Origin: an uncultured Bacteroidales bacterium
GTDB lineage: Bacteria; Bacteroidota; Bacteroidia; Bacteroidales; F082
Reading direction: 5' to 3'
Length of the DNA stretch: 32,096 nt
Assembly: GCA_937896505.1 (NCBI GenBank)
Contig: CALBNP010000030.1
Span: forward strand, 1 to 32,096
The position numbers were made by a program, and so were the translations under genes. Position 1 is the stretch's first letter. Each line of letters starts with the position of its first letter. Below, piece by piece: positions 16,351 to 24,801 of this stretch. Below the pieces are notes generated by a model. It was given only the letters and a program-made list of their open reading frames with translations. It ran no database searches and was not told the DNA's origin.

Positions 16351-19300
16351 ATGAAAAAAGAATTACTCAGAATTGTTGCCATCGTGCTGGCCTTTTTTGC
16401 GACCGACCTGGCCATGGCACAGATCTTCACCTATCCCACCAAGGGTAAGGATGGCTACACCCTCACCCAAAAGCGCATGGATGGCGTGGACATCAGCTAC
16501 AACATGAGCCAATTCACGCTCAACTCGCTCAACTACCGCGGCGAGGAGATGTCTGAAATCGGCATGACCGCCATCGTCCTTCCCAACATTGCAGGTTGTC
16601 CTAACCTTCCTTCCGACAGCCGTTTGATGGCTATTCCACAAGGTGCCAAAGCCACATTGGAAGTCGTCAGCTGCGAGACGCAAATCATTGAAGGTGTCAA
16701 CATTGCTCCTGCTCTGCGCATTCAAGCCGAGTCTGAGAAACCTGACATGAACTATGTAAAGGACATGAAAGTGTATGCCAAAGACGCTTTCTATCCGGAG
16801 AATCCATTTGTCATCGGCTCGTCATACATTCGTGGCGTAGATGCAGCAGCCGTTTCGGTCACTCCTTTCCAGTACAACCCTGTCACCAAACAGCTAAAGG
16901 TCTATACCAACGTAGAACTCTCTGTGAAATTTGAAGGCGGCAATGGTCATTTTGGCGACAACCGTTTGCGTTCACCTTACTGGGACAACATTCTTGCTAC
17001 TGAACTCATCAACTACGACCAACTGCCAGTCATCGACTATGCAGCCCGTATGCAACAATGGCTCCGCGATGGTGAAGAAGGTGCCGAATACATCATCGTC
17101 ACCCCTAACAACGACGCTTGGGCCGAATATGCCAACCAGCTGAAGGACTTCCGCACCCGTCAGGGCATCATCACCAGAGTCTATCGTCTCGACGAAATGC
17201 CAGCCAACAGCACCAACGAACTCAAGGCTTGGTTCCACAACGCCTACAACACTTGGGAAATTGCCCCTGTTGCTGTTTGTCTCCTTGGCGACCACGGTAC
17301 CAACATGGCCCAATACATCCCTGCCGAAACCGTCAGTCACCCTCTCGGTTCCTGCATCACCGACAACCAATATGCCGATGTGTCAGGTGACAATCTGCCC
17401 GACATGGTTTTCTCACGCCTGATCGCCCAAAGCGCTTCAGAATTGCCAGTATTCGTTGGCAAACAGCTTGAATATGAATACACTAACGTAAACATGGACC
17501 CAAGTTTCTATGAACGTCCTATCACCGCATTGGGTTGGCAAACTGAACGTTGGTTCCAACTTTGCTCCGAAGTGTTCGGTGGTTACATGCGCACCAAAGG
17601 TTACAATACCAACCGCATCAACTGCATCTACGACGGCACCCCTGGTTCACAATGGTCAACGGCCCAAAACACCGACAACGTTATCAACTATTTTGGTCCT
17701 AACGGACAAGACTACATACCGCAGGCGCCAAACGAGCTTGGCGACTGGAACAGCGGTTCACCTGAAATGGTCGTCAATGCCATTAACGAAGGCACATTCT
17801 GGTTGCAACACCGCGACCACGGTCTGGAGACTGGTTGGGGCGAACCCGCCGTGCGTAACAATCACGTTGCCCAATGCAACAATGTCAACAAATTGACTTT
17901 CGTCATGTCAATAAACTGTTTAACAGGTAAGTTCAACTACAGTTCCGATTGCTTCGCCGAAGCCTGGATGCGACACACCTTCGATGGTCAAAATGCCGGT
18001 GCTGTCGGTCTGCTATGCCCAACAGAAACCTCCTACTCTTTCGTAAACGACGCTTACGTTTGGGGTGTCTATGACCTTTTCGACAGTGAATTTATGCCCA
18101 CTTACGGTCCATACGCCGAAAAGTCAGACAACTGGATGCCCGCTTTCGGTAACGTTGCTGGTAAATATTTCCTTTCCCAAAGTTCATGGCCTTATAACAC
18201 AGAAAACAAGGACATAACATACACCATGTTCACCGCACATTGCGACGCTTTCCTGCGCATCTATACTCAAGTTCCTCAAGACATGGATGTTACGCACCAA
18301 GAAGTTGTCATCGCCGGTTTAGGTGAAATGACAGTGTCCGCTCCAGAAGGCTGCATCATCAGCCTCGTCACCGAGAATATTGAAGGCGGTTGGGACATTC
18401 TGGCTGTTGAAGAAGCCACTGGCGACCAGCAGACCATCCATTTCGAAGCACAAGTTCCTCCTACCATCATCAACCTTGTCATCACAGGCCAGAACTATCT
18501 CCGCTACGAAGACGAAGTTTCCGTTGTCCCTGCTGAAGGTCCTTATATCGTTTTCGACAGCAAGGTCATCCACGATGAAGACGGCAACGGCCAACTCGAT
18601 TTCGGCGAAGCCATCAACCTCGACATCACATTGAGGAACGTTGGTAGCGAAGCAATGAACGACTTCAGCGCGGTGTTGGAAACCGAATCGGAATACATCA
18701 ACATCACCAATGGCACTGCAAACTACAATAGCATCGCACCTAACGATACACAAACCATTGAGGATGCCTTCAGCTTCACCGTCGCCGACAATGTCCCCGA
18801 CAATACAAGCAACGCTTTCACCGTCACTGTCAACAATGGCGATGCAAGCTACGTCAGCCGCATCTCGATGAAAGCCTTCGCTCCTGTCTTCAAGATTGGC
18901 AACATGGTCATCCACGAAACCAACGGCAACGGCAATGGTCGCCTTGATGCCGGAGAAGATGCAGAACTCACCTTCAGTTTCGAAAACAAGGGACACAGCG
19001 ATGCCAACAATGGTATTGCTTCTTTGCATTTCTTATCGCCTTATATCACCATCGACAACGACGAAGTCAACATCGAGGCTCTCAATGCAGGGCAAGTTCT
19101 CACTGCAACTTACAGCATTCACACAAGCGACGACACCCCAATAAGTTATATCTGCCCTATGACGTTTGATATTACTTTTGGTCAATATGAGGCATCAAAT
19201 GAATTTCCTGCAAAGGTTGGACTCATCATTGAAGACTTCGAAAGCGGCGAACTTGGCGAAGGCTGGACCAACGACCAGAACAGACCTTGGACCTTCGACA

Positions 19301-20940
19301 ACGAAGATCCATACGAAGGACAATATTGCCTGCGCTCTGGAAATGCTGGCAACAATGGCACCACCACTTTGATTCTCACACACGAAGCTGGTGCCAGCGA
19401 CTCCCTCTCCTTCTACTACAAGGTGTCAAGTGAATCGGGCTACGATAAGATGCACTTCCTCATCGACAATCAAGAAAAAGGCAACTGGTCGGGCGAAGTA
19501 GCTTGGACAAAAGCAGCCTATCCTGTCAACCAAGGTCACCATACCTACAAGTGGACTTACCAAAAAGACATGAGCGTTTCAGGCGGCAGCGACTGCTGCT
19601 GGATCGACCTCGTCTCGCTGCCTGCCGAACACATCATGGTAGGCACCGCCGGTAATGATGTCAACATCTGCGAAGGCTTCGATGCACAAATCGTTGGTTA
19701 CGCTGCTAACTACGACAACTTGCAGTGGACAACTGCTGGCGACGGCACTTTCAACGATGCCACAAGCTACACTCCTATCTACACTCCTGGAGCCAACGAC
19801 ATTGAAAATGGCAGCGTCGTCCTCACCATCACCATCAACGGCAACGGCGAAACCATCACCGATGACATGACCGTAAGCTTCTATGAGGGTGTCGAAATTG
19901 AAGACGCACTCGTCGACTATTATTATTGCGCCGTCAGCGAGCCGCAAGAGATAGCAGTTACGATTAGCGGAGACTACACATCTTTCGCATGGAGCACTTC
20001 GGGGGACGGAACATTTGAAGATGCCACCGAACTCTCAACGACCTACACACCAGGTCCTCAGGACATTGAAAGCGGCGTCACATTGACCGCCACCGCACAA
20101 TCCAAAGGTTGTGGTCCAAAAGATTTCATCTATCCTTTTGAAATGAATCCAATGCCTGAACTGACTTTAAATGGCGAATCCATTGAGATTTGCGAAGGCG
20201 AAAATGCCGTCATGAACTTCAACCTGACAGGTTCGGCAGGAACATGGGGCGCACAACCCGAATTCACTTTAACGTTAAACGGAACAACGTATGACGCACA
20301 TTCAGGAGTCAACACCCTCGACCTTGGCACACTTGAACCTGGCACACATGAATTCAACATTAGCTGGGTCTCCAATATTTACTGCACCACCGATTACGAA
20401 TCCGGAGAACGCACTTTCACCGTCAATGTCATCAACAGCAACCACCTAAACATTGAAGGCGAAACCGAACTTGATGCCAACATCACCCGCACTTCAACCT
20501 ACACCGTTACAGATGACATCATGGTCAACTGGAATATCGAACCAGCCGATGCCGGCACTTTGGCACCTTCAAGCAACGGCAATGGCGTCACAGTTACATG
20601 GGCAGAACAATTCAAGGGCGAAGTCATCCTCACTGCAACACCTATCATGTGCGAAGTGGGAGGCACACAATTCCTTGTCAACGTGAAGAACAGCTACGAC
20701 GTGAACGAAAACAGCATCGCCGCCAATATCTTCCCTAACCCGACTAACGGCAACATCACCATCCAAGCTGCTCAAATGCAACGCATCACAGTGGTGAACG
20801 CTCTCGGTCAGGTGATGTTTGACACAGAAGTGGATAGCGACAACGAGACACTAGACATGTCGCAATTCGGCACCGGCGTTTATGTTGTCCGCATTGTCAC
20901 CAGCAATGGTACAATCTTGAAGAACGTCAACGTCATGTAA
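16351..20940 (+). CDS. Gingipain-like C25 cysteine protease with cleaved-adhesin-like domain and T9SS sorting domain
   Basis: This is a 1529-residue exported protein with a signal peptide ending near AMAQ (24). Residues 25 to about 240 are a C25-type propeptide (VIGSSYIRGVDAAAV, VELSVKFEGG). The catalytic domain begins near 245 (AEYIIVTPNNDAWAEYANQL). It contains the family dyad: His490 in HRDHG and Cys523 in SINCLTGKF, followed by CFAEAWMRH as in gingipains. Two similar domains carry DEDGNGQLDFGE and NGNGRLDAGE turns that look calcium-binding. A cleaved-adhesin/MAM-like domain occupies about 960-1090 (EDFESGELGEGW, DNQEKGNWSGE, CCWIDLVSLP). Two TSGDGTF-type Ig-like repeats and further beta domains follow. 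The sorting domain starts near 1454 (NIFPNPTNGN, GTGVYVVRI). It should be a secreted surface endopeptidase; Arg/Lys specificity cannot be read from the sequence. Confidence 0.92.
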   Translation: MKKELLRIVAIVLAFFATDLAMAQIFTYPTKGKDGYTLTQKRMDGVDISYNMSQFTLNSLNYRGEEMSEIGMTAIVLPNIAGCPNLPSDSRLMAIPQGAKATLEVVSCETQIIEGVNIAPALRIQAESEKPDMNYVKDMKVYAKDAFYPENPFVIGSSYIRGVDAAAVSVTPFQYNPVTKQLKVYTNVELSVKFEGGNGHFGDNRLRSPYWDNILATELINYDQLPVIDYAARMQQWLRDGEEGAEYIIVTPNNDAWAEYANQLKDFRTRQGIITRVYRLDEMPANSTNELKAWFHNAYNTWEIAPVAVCLLGDHGTNMAQYIPAETVSHPLGSCITDNQYADVSGDNLPDMVFSRLIAQSASELPVFVGKQLEYEYTNVNMDPSFYERPITALGWQTERWFQLCSEVFGGYMRTKGYNTNRINCIYDGTPGSQWSTAQNTDNVINYFGPNGQDYIPQAPNELGDWNSGSPEMVVNAINEGTFWLQHRDHGLETGWGEPAVRNNHVAQCNNVNKLTFVMSINCLTGKFNYSSDCFAEAWMRHTFDGQNAGAVGLLCPTETSYSFVNDAYVWGVYDLFDSEFMPTYGPYAEKSDNWMPAFGNVAGKYFLSQSSWPYNTENKDITYTMFTAHCDAFLRIYTQVPQDMDVTHQEVVIAGLGEMTVSAPEGCIISLVTENIEGGWDILAVEEATGDQQTIHFEAQVPPTIINLVITGQNYLRYEDEVSVVPAEGPYIVFDSKVIHDEDGNGQLDFGEAINLDITLRNVGSEAMNDFSAVLETESEYINITNGTANYNSIAPNDTQTIEDAFSFTVADNVPDNTSNAFTVTVNNGDASYVSRISMKAFAPVFKIGNMVIHETNGNGNGRLDAGEDAELTFSFENKGHSDANNGIASLHFLSPYITIDNDEVNIEALNAGQVLTATYSIHTSDDTPISYICPMTFDITFGQYEASNEFPAKVGLIIEDFESGELGEGWTNDQNRPWTFDNEDPYEGQYCLRSGNAGNNGTTTLILTHEAGASDSLSFYYKVSSESGYDKMHFLIDNQEKGNWSGEVAWTKAAYPVNQGHHTYKWTYQKDMSVSGGSDCCWIDLVSLPAEHIMVGTAGNDVNICEGFDAQIVGYAANYDNLQWTTAGDGTFNDATSYTPIYTPGANDIENGSVVLTITINGNGETITDDMTVSFYEGVEIEDALVDYYYCAVSEPQEIAVTISGDYTSFAWSTSGDGTFEDATELSTTYTPGPQDIESGVTLTATAQSKGCGPKDFIYPFEMNPMPELTLNGESIEICEGENAVMNFNLTGSAGTWGAQPEFTLTLNGTTYDAHSGVNTLDLGTLEPGTHEFNISWVSNIYCTTDYESGERTFTVNVINSNHLNIEGETELDANITRTSTYTVTDDIMVNWNIEPADAGTLAPSSNGNGVTVTWAEQFKGEVILTATPIMCEVGGTQFLVNVKNSYDVNENSIAANIFPNPTNGNITIQAAQMQRITVVNALGQVMFDTEVDSDNETLDMSQFGTGVYVVRIVTSNGTILKNVNVM

Positions 20941-20950
20941 TAATACGTTT

Positions 20951-21005
20951 GTAGAGACGCGATTATGAAATTTGTCAAAAGAGACGCGATAAATCGCGTC
21001 TCTAC
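20951..21005. repeat. Palindromic repeat with a duplicated 5' arm (GAGACGCGAT family)
   Basis: Just after the protease stop, GTAGAGACGCGAT (20951-20963) and AGAGACGCGAT (20980-20990) are near-copies. Both are complementary to ATCGCGTCTCTAC (20993-21005). The second copy and the 3' arm form a near-perfect palindrome with a two-base loop; the first copy could pair instead over 13 bases. It looks like a dispersed intergenic palindrome of the kind common in Bacteroidota. It has no T run, so it is not a standard terminator. Confidence 0.75.
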
Positions 21006-21022
21006 AATGAAAAACAAATTCA

Positions 21023-21052
21023 GAAGGGCGATTCCTATCGGAGTCGCCCTTC
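21023..21052. terminator. Hairpin between convergent genes, probable bidirectional terminator
   Basis: GAAGGGCGATTCC and GGAGTCGCCCTTC form a 13-base stem (one wobble pair) around TATC. It stands between the plus-strand C25 gene and the minus-strand M28 gene, which converge here. On the minus strand a T-rich stretch (TTTGTTTTTC) follows a few bases later; on the plus strand only CTTTAC follows. Confidence 0.65.
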
Positions 21053-21100
21053 CTTTACAAGATATGAAAAAAAAGATTTACGGTTTCTTCATGTTACAGT

Positions 21101-22516
21101 TCAGAAGAAATATGACACAGCGAACTGTCCTTCACGAAGTCGCGTTTTATGACTATCGATGAAGAGCGGGTTCAACTGATAACGGACCATTCCTTCCAAC
21201 TTGAACTTTCCAAAACGGAAGCCCAAACACCAAGCCCAGCCATATTGATTCAGGTTGAGCGCTTCACTGCTTCTCAACACACGCGAATAATAGGCACCCG
21301 CACCAACAAAGAGATTCGCTCCCACATTGCCGACATTCAACTGCAAAAGCGCAGGCACTGTGACCGATTCCTGATGGTAACGGCTATATTGCTCAAACGG
21401 AGCTGTAGCGCTTGGCAATTTAGCATCCTGATAGTCATATAAGGCATCAATCTCCAACGAGAACGTCTTCCCCATATTGATTTGCGAAGTCAGGCCCACA
21501 TTGAAGGCGTAACGGGACTTGCCTGTGAAGCCCGCATTGGGGAATCGCAGATTAGAGTTGTTAAGCGAAGCCATGATGCCAATGTCGAAAACATGCTTCT
21601 TGTTGCTATGGATGTCGGCCACCTTGCCTGAAGGCGCAAAGTCAGGGTCGGTAGCACATTTCAGCGTCACGTCAGACAGATAGTCGGTAACCTTATCCAA
21701 GCCTTGATAATCAATCAAATCCGCATCGTCTTCAGGTTTGTGATATGGCGACTTGATTCCCGTCGTCACATGAAGCGTTGCCACGCCCTTCGTCGCAAAA
21801 CCTTGCGTATCGGTAGCGGTCAGGATTGAATTTTCGAAATCTTTAGTACGAATGGGAATGTCAACCTTCTCAGCTTCATCAGAGAGCAGGCGTTTGCCAT
21901 TCTTGATGGTCTTCACGCCATTCAGTCGGAGCGTCTTGCCTTTCTCAAGCCAGCCTACCATGTCGATGCTCATCATCAGTTTTACCTTACTCACGTCAAG
22001 CTGGCTCGACAAATAATCAGAACCGAAAAGACCCAGTTCCTCGGCATCGAAGGCCGCTATGATAACACTCCGTTTCAGTTCATCTTGATGCGCTTTCAGC
22101 ATTCTGGCCATTTCAATGATAGCCGCCGTTCCCGAAGCATTGTCATCGGCACCATTATAGACCACGTCGCCTTGCATTCCAAGATGATCGTAATGAGCAC
22201 CAACGACGATGTACTCGTCCTTCAGCACAGGGTCGTTTCCCGGAATCCAAGCGACGACATTCTTATATTCATTGTCAAACTTCTTAAAAGGCTGATAGTA
22301 ACCATCTTCATAAAAAGGCTTCACTCCTATCTGCTCAAACTGACCGACGATATAAGCTGCCGCCTTAGCCGCATCTACGCTACCTGCTGCACGACCACGC
22401 AACGAGTCGCTGGCAAGATAATACACATGCTGGGTCAGCCTATCCTGCTGGGTTTGGGCAGAAACGCCCAAACTCAGCACGGTAAGCATCGTTACATAAA
22501 CAATTCGTCTTTTCAT
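21101..22516 (-). CDS. M28-family metallopeptidase fused to a C-terminal outer-membrane beta-barrel
   Basis: This is a 471-residue exported protein (signal peptide MKRRIVYVTMLTVLSLGVSAQ). Residues about 25-285 are an M28 zinc aminopeptidase-like domain with the expected ligands: H108 and D110 in GAHYDH, D124/D125 in GADDNASG, the catalytic and metal-binding pair E159-E160 in AFDAEELG, D185 in SIDMVG, and H259 in SPYHKPEDD. From about 308 to the end, alternating beta strands (FDIGIMASLNNSNLRF, YAFNVGLTSQINM, TFSLEIDALYDYQ, GANLFVGAGAYYS, WAWCLGFRFGKFKLEGMV) finish in FAVSYFF with a terminal Phe, the signature of an outer-membrane barrel. The barrel may anchor the peptidase to the outer membrane; this is inference. 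Its ATG overlaps the GntR stop (ATGA), implying translational coupling. Confidence 0.88.
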   Translation of the reverse strand: MKRRIVYVTMLTVLSLGVSAQTQQDRLTQHVYYLASDSLRGRAAGSVDAAKAAAYIVGQFEQIGVKPFYEDGYYQPFKKFDNEYKNVVAWIPGNDPVLKDEYIVVGAHYDHLGMQGDVVYNGADDNASGTAAIIEMARMLKAHQDELKRSVIIAAFDAEELGLFGSDYLSSQLDVSKVKLMMSIDMVGWLEKGKTLRLNGVKTIKNGKRLLSDEAEKVDIPIRTKDFENSILTATDTQGFATKGVATLHVTTGIKSPYHKPEDDADLIDYQGLDKVTDYLSDVTLKCATDPDFAPSGKVADIHSNKKHVFDIGIMASLNNSNLRFPNAGFTGKSRYAFNVGLTSQINMGKTFSLEIDALYDYQDAKLPSATAPFEQYSRYHQESVTVPALLQLNVGNVGANLFVGAGAYYSRVLRSSEALNLNQYGWAWCLGFRFGKFKLEGMVRYQLNPLFIDSHKTRLREGQFAVSYFF

Positions 22517-22860
22517 CGCATCAATCCTTCAATTTCGGTTATGGTAATGCCCAAAAGTTTCATCTTCTTGACCACCTCGGGCAATTCATCATTCAAGAAC
22601 TCATCCTTCATCTGTTTCAGGACCAAGTCTTTAGCGTTATCGGCGATAAAATATCCGATGCCACGTTTGTTGTAGATGATACCCGCAACGGTCATGTTTT
22701 CGTAGGAGCGCATGATTGTGTTGGGATTCACGCCAAGCTGGATGCCAAGTTCGCGCACCGAAGGAATACGGTCTTCCGACTTCAGTTCACCATTCAAGAT
22801 TCTCTCGTAAATTTGCGAGCAAATCTGTAAGTATATAGGTTTGTGTGGGTTAAATTCCAT
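22513..22860 (-). CDS. GntR-family regulator, YtrA type
   Basis: This 115-residue protein consists mainly of a GntR winged helix: PIYLQICSQIYERILNGELKSEDRIPSVRELGIQLGVNPNTIMRSYENM, then a GIIYNKRGIGYFIA wing. The short C-terminal helix (residues about 75-115) and the lack of a ligand domain place it in the YtrA subfamily, whose members usually repress ABC transporter operons that include their own gene. It is the third gene of its operon, after the ATPase and permease, and overlaps the M28 peptidase start by four bases (ATGA). It probably autoregulates this operon from the promoter near 24570. Confidence 0.9.
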   Translation of the reverse strand: MEFNPHKPIYLQICSQIYERILNGELKSEDRIPSVRELGIQLGVNPNTIMRSYENMTVAGIIYNKRGIGYFIADNAKDLVLKQMKDEFLNDELPEVVKKMKLLGITITEIEGLMR

Positions 22861-22863
22861 GGT

Positions 22864-23658
22864 TTAATATTTTTGAATCTTGATTTTTCGGTAAACAAAA
22901 TAAAGCACCAATAGTAATAAAGCGGTGTTGATGACCATACTCCAATTGACTAATGGATTTATCATGGCAATTAGAGTTTCCTCATCTTGAATATTCTGAA
23001 ACTTTACGAAAATGCCTTTGCAATTCATCAAAATAACACTGAAAATAGTAGTTAGCACATAATTGATACCCAGAATGCAAGCTAATGTTTTACCCGCTTT
23101 GCGTTTCTTGAAAATCATATTGCCCAGCATGAAAATAGCTGACCAAAACACCAAGCCCGTAATACTGGAAAACCAGAACTTGAAAGGCAGATACATGATT
23201 TTAGGTATGTATTTCGCATCAATGAGCAAATCTCTTAAGGAAAACACTTTGACAAATTCCTTAAATCCGCCAAAAGGTAAAAGCGTCAGCAACGAATCGA
23301 TGACCCAACTACCAACAAAACACACGAGGGGAGTCAAGATTGCGCAATAGAGGAACATGCTGAGGAATTTTTCCAAGGCAGTAGCCGGCAGCATGGCAAA
23401 AGCAACCCCTTCACGTGGAAGATTGGCCTTGCCATAAGCCTTCGTAGGTGCCAAAAATATACCAACAAGGATAACCAGATAAAACATTATGCCACGACCT
23501 ACCGTACTAAAATCAGTATCGAAAATCAACGACAGAATCCACATGGCGATTGGCACACTGCATAAGACGATGAGCGAGATGCCGTAGTTGCGGATATAAT
23601 TCCTAAAATCCAAAGCGAGGACTTTGCCAAATCTTTCAAACGAAAATGTATTATTCAT
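22864..23658 (-). CDS. ABC transporter permease
   Basis: This 264-residue protein has about six hydrophobic membrane segments (GISLIVLCSVPIAMWILSLI, IMFYLVILVGIFLA, FLYCAILTPLVCFVGSWVI, SITGLVFWSAIFMLGNMIF, LACILGINYVLTTIFSVIL, MVINTALLLLVLYFVY) and a basic C-terminus (RKIKIQKY). It looks like an ABC-2-type permease of the kind paired with YtrB-like ATPases. It lies 36 bases after the ATPase gene and only 3 bases before the GntR gene. The substrate is unknown. No periplasmic binding protein is encoded nearby, which fits an exporter or a sensor-type transporter. Confidence 0.85.
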   Translation of the reverse strand: MNNTFSFERFGKVLALDFRNYIRNYGISLIVLCSVPIAMWILSLIFDTDFSTVGRGIMFYLVILVGIFLAPTKAYGKANLPREGVAFAMLPATALEKFLSMFLYCAILTPLVCFVGSWVIDSLLTLLPFGGFKEFVKVFSLRDLLIDAKYIPKIMYLPFKFWFSSITGLVFWSAIFMLGNMIFKKRKAGKTLACILGINYVLTTIFSVILMNCKGIFVKFQNIQDEETLIAMINPLVNWSMVINTALLLLVLYFVYRKIKIQKY

Positions 23659-23694
23659 AACAATTAGATTTTGAATTTGTTAACAAACAGATAA

Positions 23695-24519
23695 TTATCC
23701 AAAGATTTCTTTGATGGTTTTCTTGTTCTTCATCACACAGTTAAACAAGGCCTCGATGTTGACATTGCTTTCCAGGCCTTCGGTGTTAAGGCTGACGCTG
23801 ACGAAACCGCCAGGACACATTTCACTATAAAGCGCATCTTTGTTTTTTTCAACATCAAAGCTGAAATACAACTTTTCAGTGATATTGCGGAACGAGGCCT
23901 TGAGCAGCACTTCGTCGTGATTGAGGATGACGATTGGATCGATGAGATTTTCAACATCCTTCACCTGGTGGGTCGAAATGATGATGGTACGGTTCTCATT
24001 GGCATATTTCGAGATGACCCTACGGAAAAGGCTTTTCGAAGGAATGTCCAAGCCGTTGGTAGGTTCGTCGAGGAGCAAATATTCGGTATTGAGGGAAAGT
24101 GCCGTTGCTATCAGGCATTTCTTCTGCTGACCGAACGACATTTCACCGAACTTGCGTCGTGGGTCCACTTCCATCTCCTCGCAAAGCTCAAGGAAGAGCT
24201 TCTCGTCGTAATTAGGATAGAACACACCTATGGACCGCACATTAGTAATAGGTGTACCTTCAGGGATGGCGAAGTCTTCAGAAATGAAATAAATCTTCTG
24301 CAAAGTCTCAGGCCAACGATTAAAAGTGGGAATGCCATCGATAGTGCAAGTCCCGCATGAAGGCTTCTGCAAACCGGCAATGAGTTTCAAAAGAGTAGTC
24401 TTACCTACTCCATTTTCGCCGAGCAATCCGTAGATATTGCCCTTTTCAAAGTTCAGACTGATGTTGCTGAACACCTTTTGGTTTTTGTAACCAAAGTCTA
24501 AGTTCTTGATTTCAATCAT
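23695..24519 (-). CDS. ABC transporter ATP-binding protein
   Basis: This 274-residue cytoplasmic ATPase has Walker A GENGVGKTT (34-42), a signature motif MSFGQQKK (127-134, in place of canonical LSGGQ), Walker B YLLLDEP (147-153) with the D-loop after NGLD, and a switch histidine in ISTHQ (H184). The C-terminal ~75 residues are a small extra domain seen in export-type ATPases. It is the first gene of the operon, preceded by a good promoter, and would energise the adjacent permease. The gene order (ATPase, permease, GntR, peptidase) differs from classical ytr operons, in which the regulator comes first. Confidence 0.92.
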   Translation of the reverse strand: MIEIKNLDFGYKNQKVFSNISLNFEKGNIYGLLGENGVGKTTLLKLIAGLQKPSCGTCTIDGIPTFNRWPETLQKIYFISEDFAIPEGTPITNVRSIGVFYPNYDEKLFLELCEEMEVDPRRKFGEMSFGQQKKCLIATALSLNTEYLLLDEPTNGLDIPSKSLFRRVISKYANENRTIIISTHQVKDVENLIDPIVILNHDEVLLKASFRNITEKLYFSFDVEKNKDALYSEMCPGGFVSVSLNTEGLESNVNIEALFNCVMKNKKTIKEIFG

Positions 24520-24562
24520 TTTGTCATATATTTTATTAGTGTATTAGTGAATTAGAACACTG

Positions 24563-24592
24563 CAAATGTACAACAATAAATGATACTGTCAA
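24563..24592 (-). promoter_or_regulatory. Promoter of the ABC/GntR/M28 operon
   Basis: On the minus strand TTG (24592-24590, in CTTGACAG) is followed after 19 bases by TACATTTG (24570-24563), a perfect TAnnTTTG. The ATPase ATG is 43 bases downstream. A YtrA-type repressor would be expected to bind in or near 24520-24600, but I could not single out an operator. Confidence 0.7.
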
Positions 24593-24643
24593 GAAAAAAG
24601 TTGATTTTCTTGATTTTTTTCAAAGTGTCCGTTTTGACTTCAA

Positions 24644-24690
24644 AAAAAGCCTATGTCATACCGACGAAGGAAGGTATCTATAGGCTTTTT
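24644..24690 (-). terminator. Terminator of the Mpv17-like/CotH operon, formed by a dispersed-repeat-like hairpin
   Basis: AAAAAGCCTAT (24644-24654) pairs with ATAGGCTTTTT (24680-24690), and the inner ATACC pairs with GGTAT, leaving a small GACGAAGGAA loop. Read on the minus strand, a run of seven T follows the stem. It ends transcription about 112 bases after the gene at 24802-25491. The inner GTCATACCGACGAAGG text resembles short repeats scattered through many Bacteroidota genomes. Confidence 0.7.
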
Positions 24691-24755
24691 GAGTGAAACA
24701 AATAACAATAGATTTCTTCCCTATGGTCGAAACGACATTATTATTTGTTCCACTC
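24691..24755. repeat. Fifteen-base inverted repeat next to the terminator
   Basis: GAGTGAAACAAATAA (24691-24705) and TTATTTGTTCCACTC (24741-24755) are complementary at 14 of 15 positions. The single mismatch becomes a G-U pair in minus-strand RNA. The intervening 35 bases show no gene. It abuts the terminator hairpin, so minus-strand transcripts would end in two stacked stem-loops. Confidence 0.65.
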
Positions 24756-24801
24756 AATTCGAAACAGACTGTAACAAAACGGGAAAACAGTCAAAAGAGG
24801 A

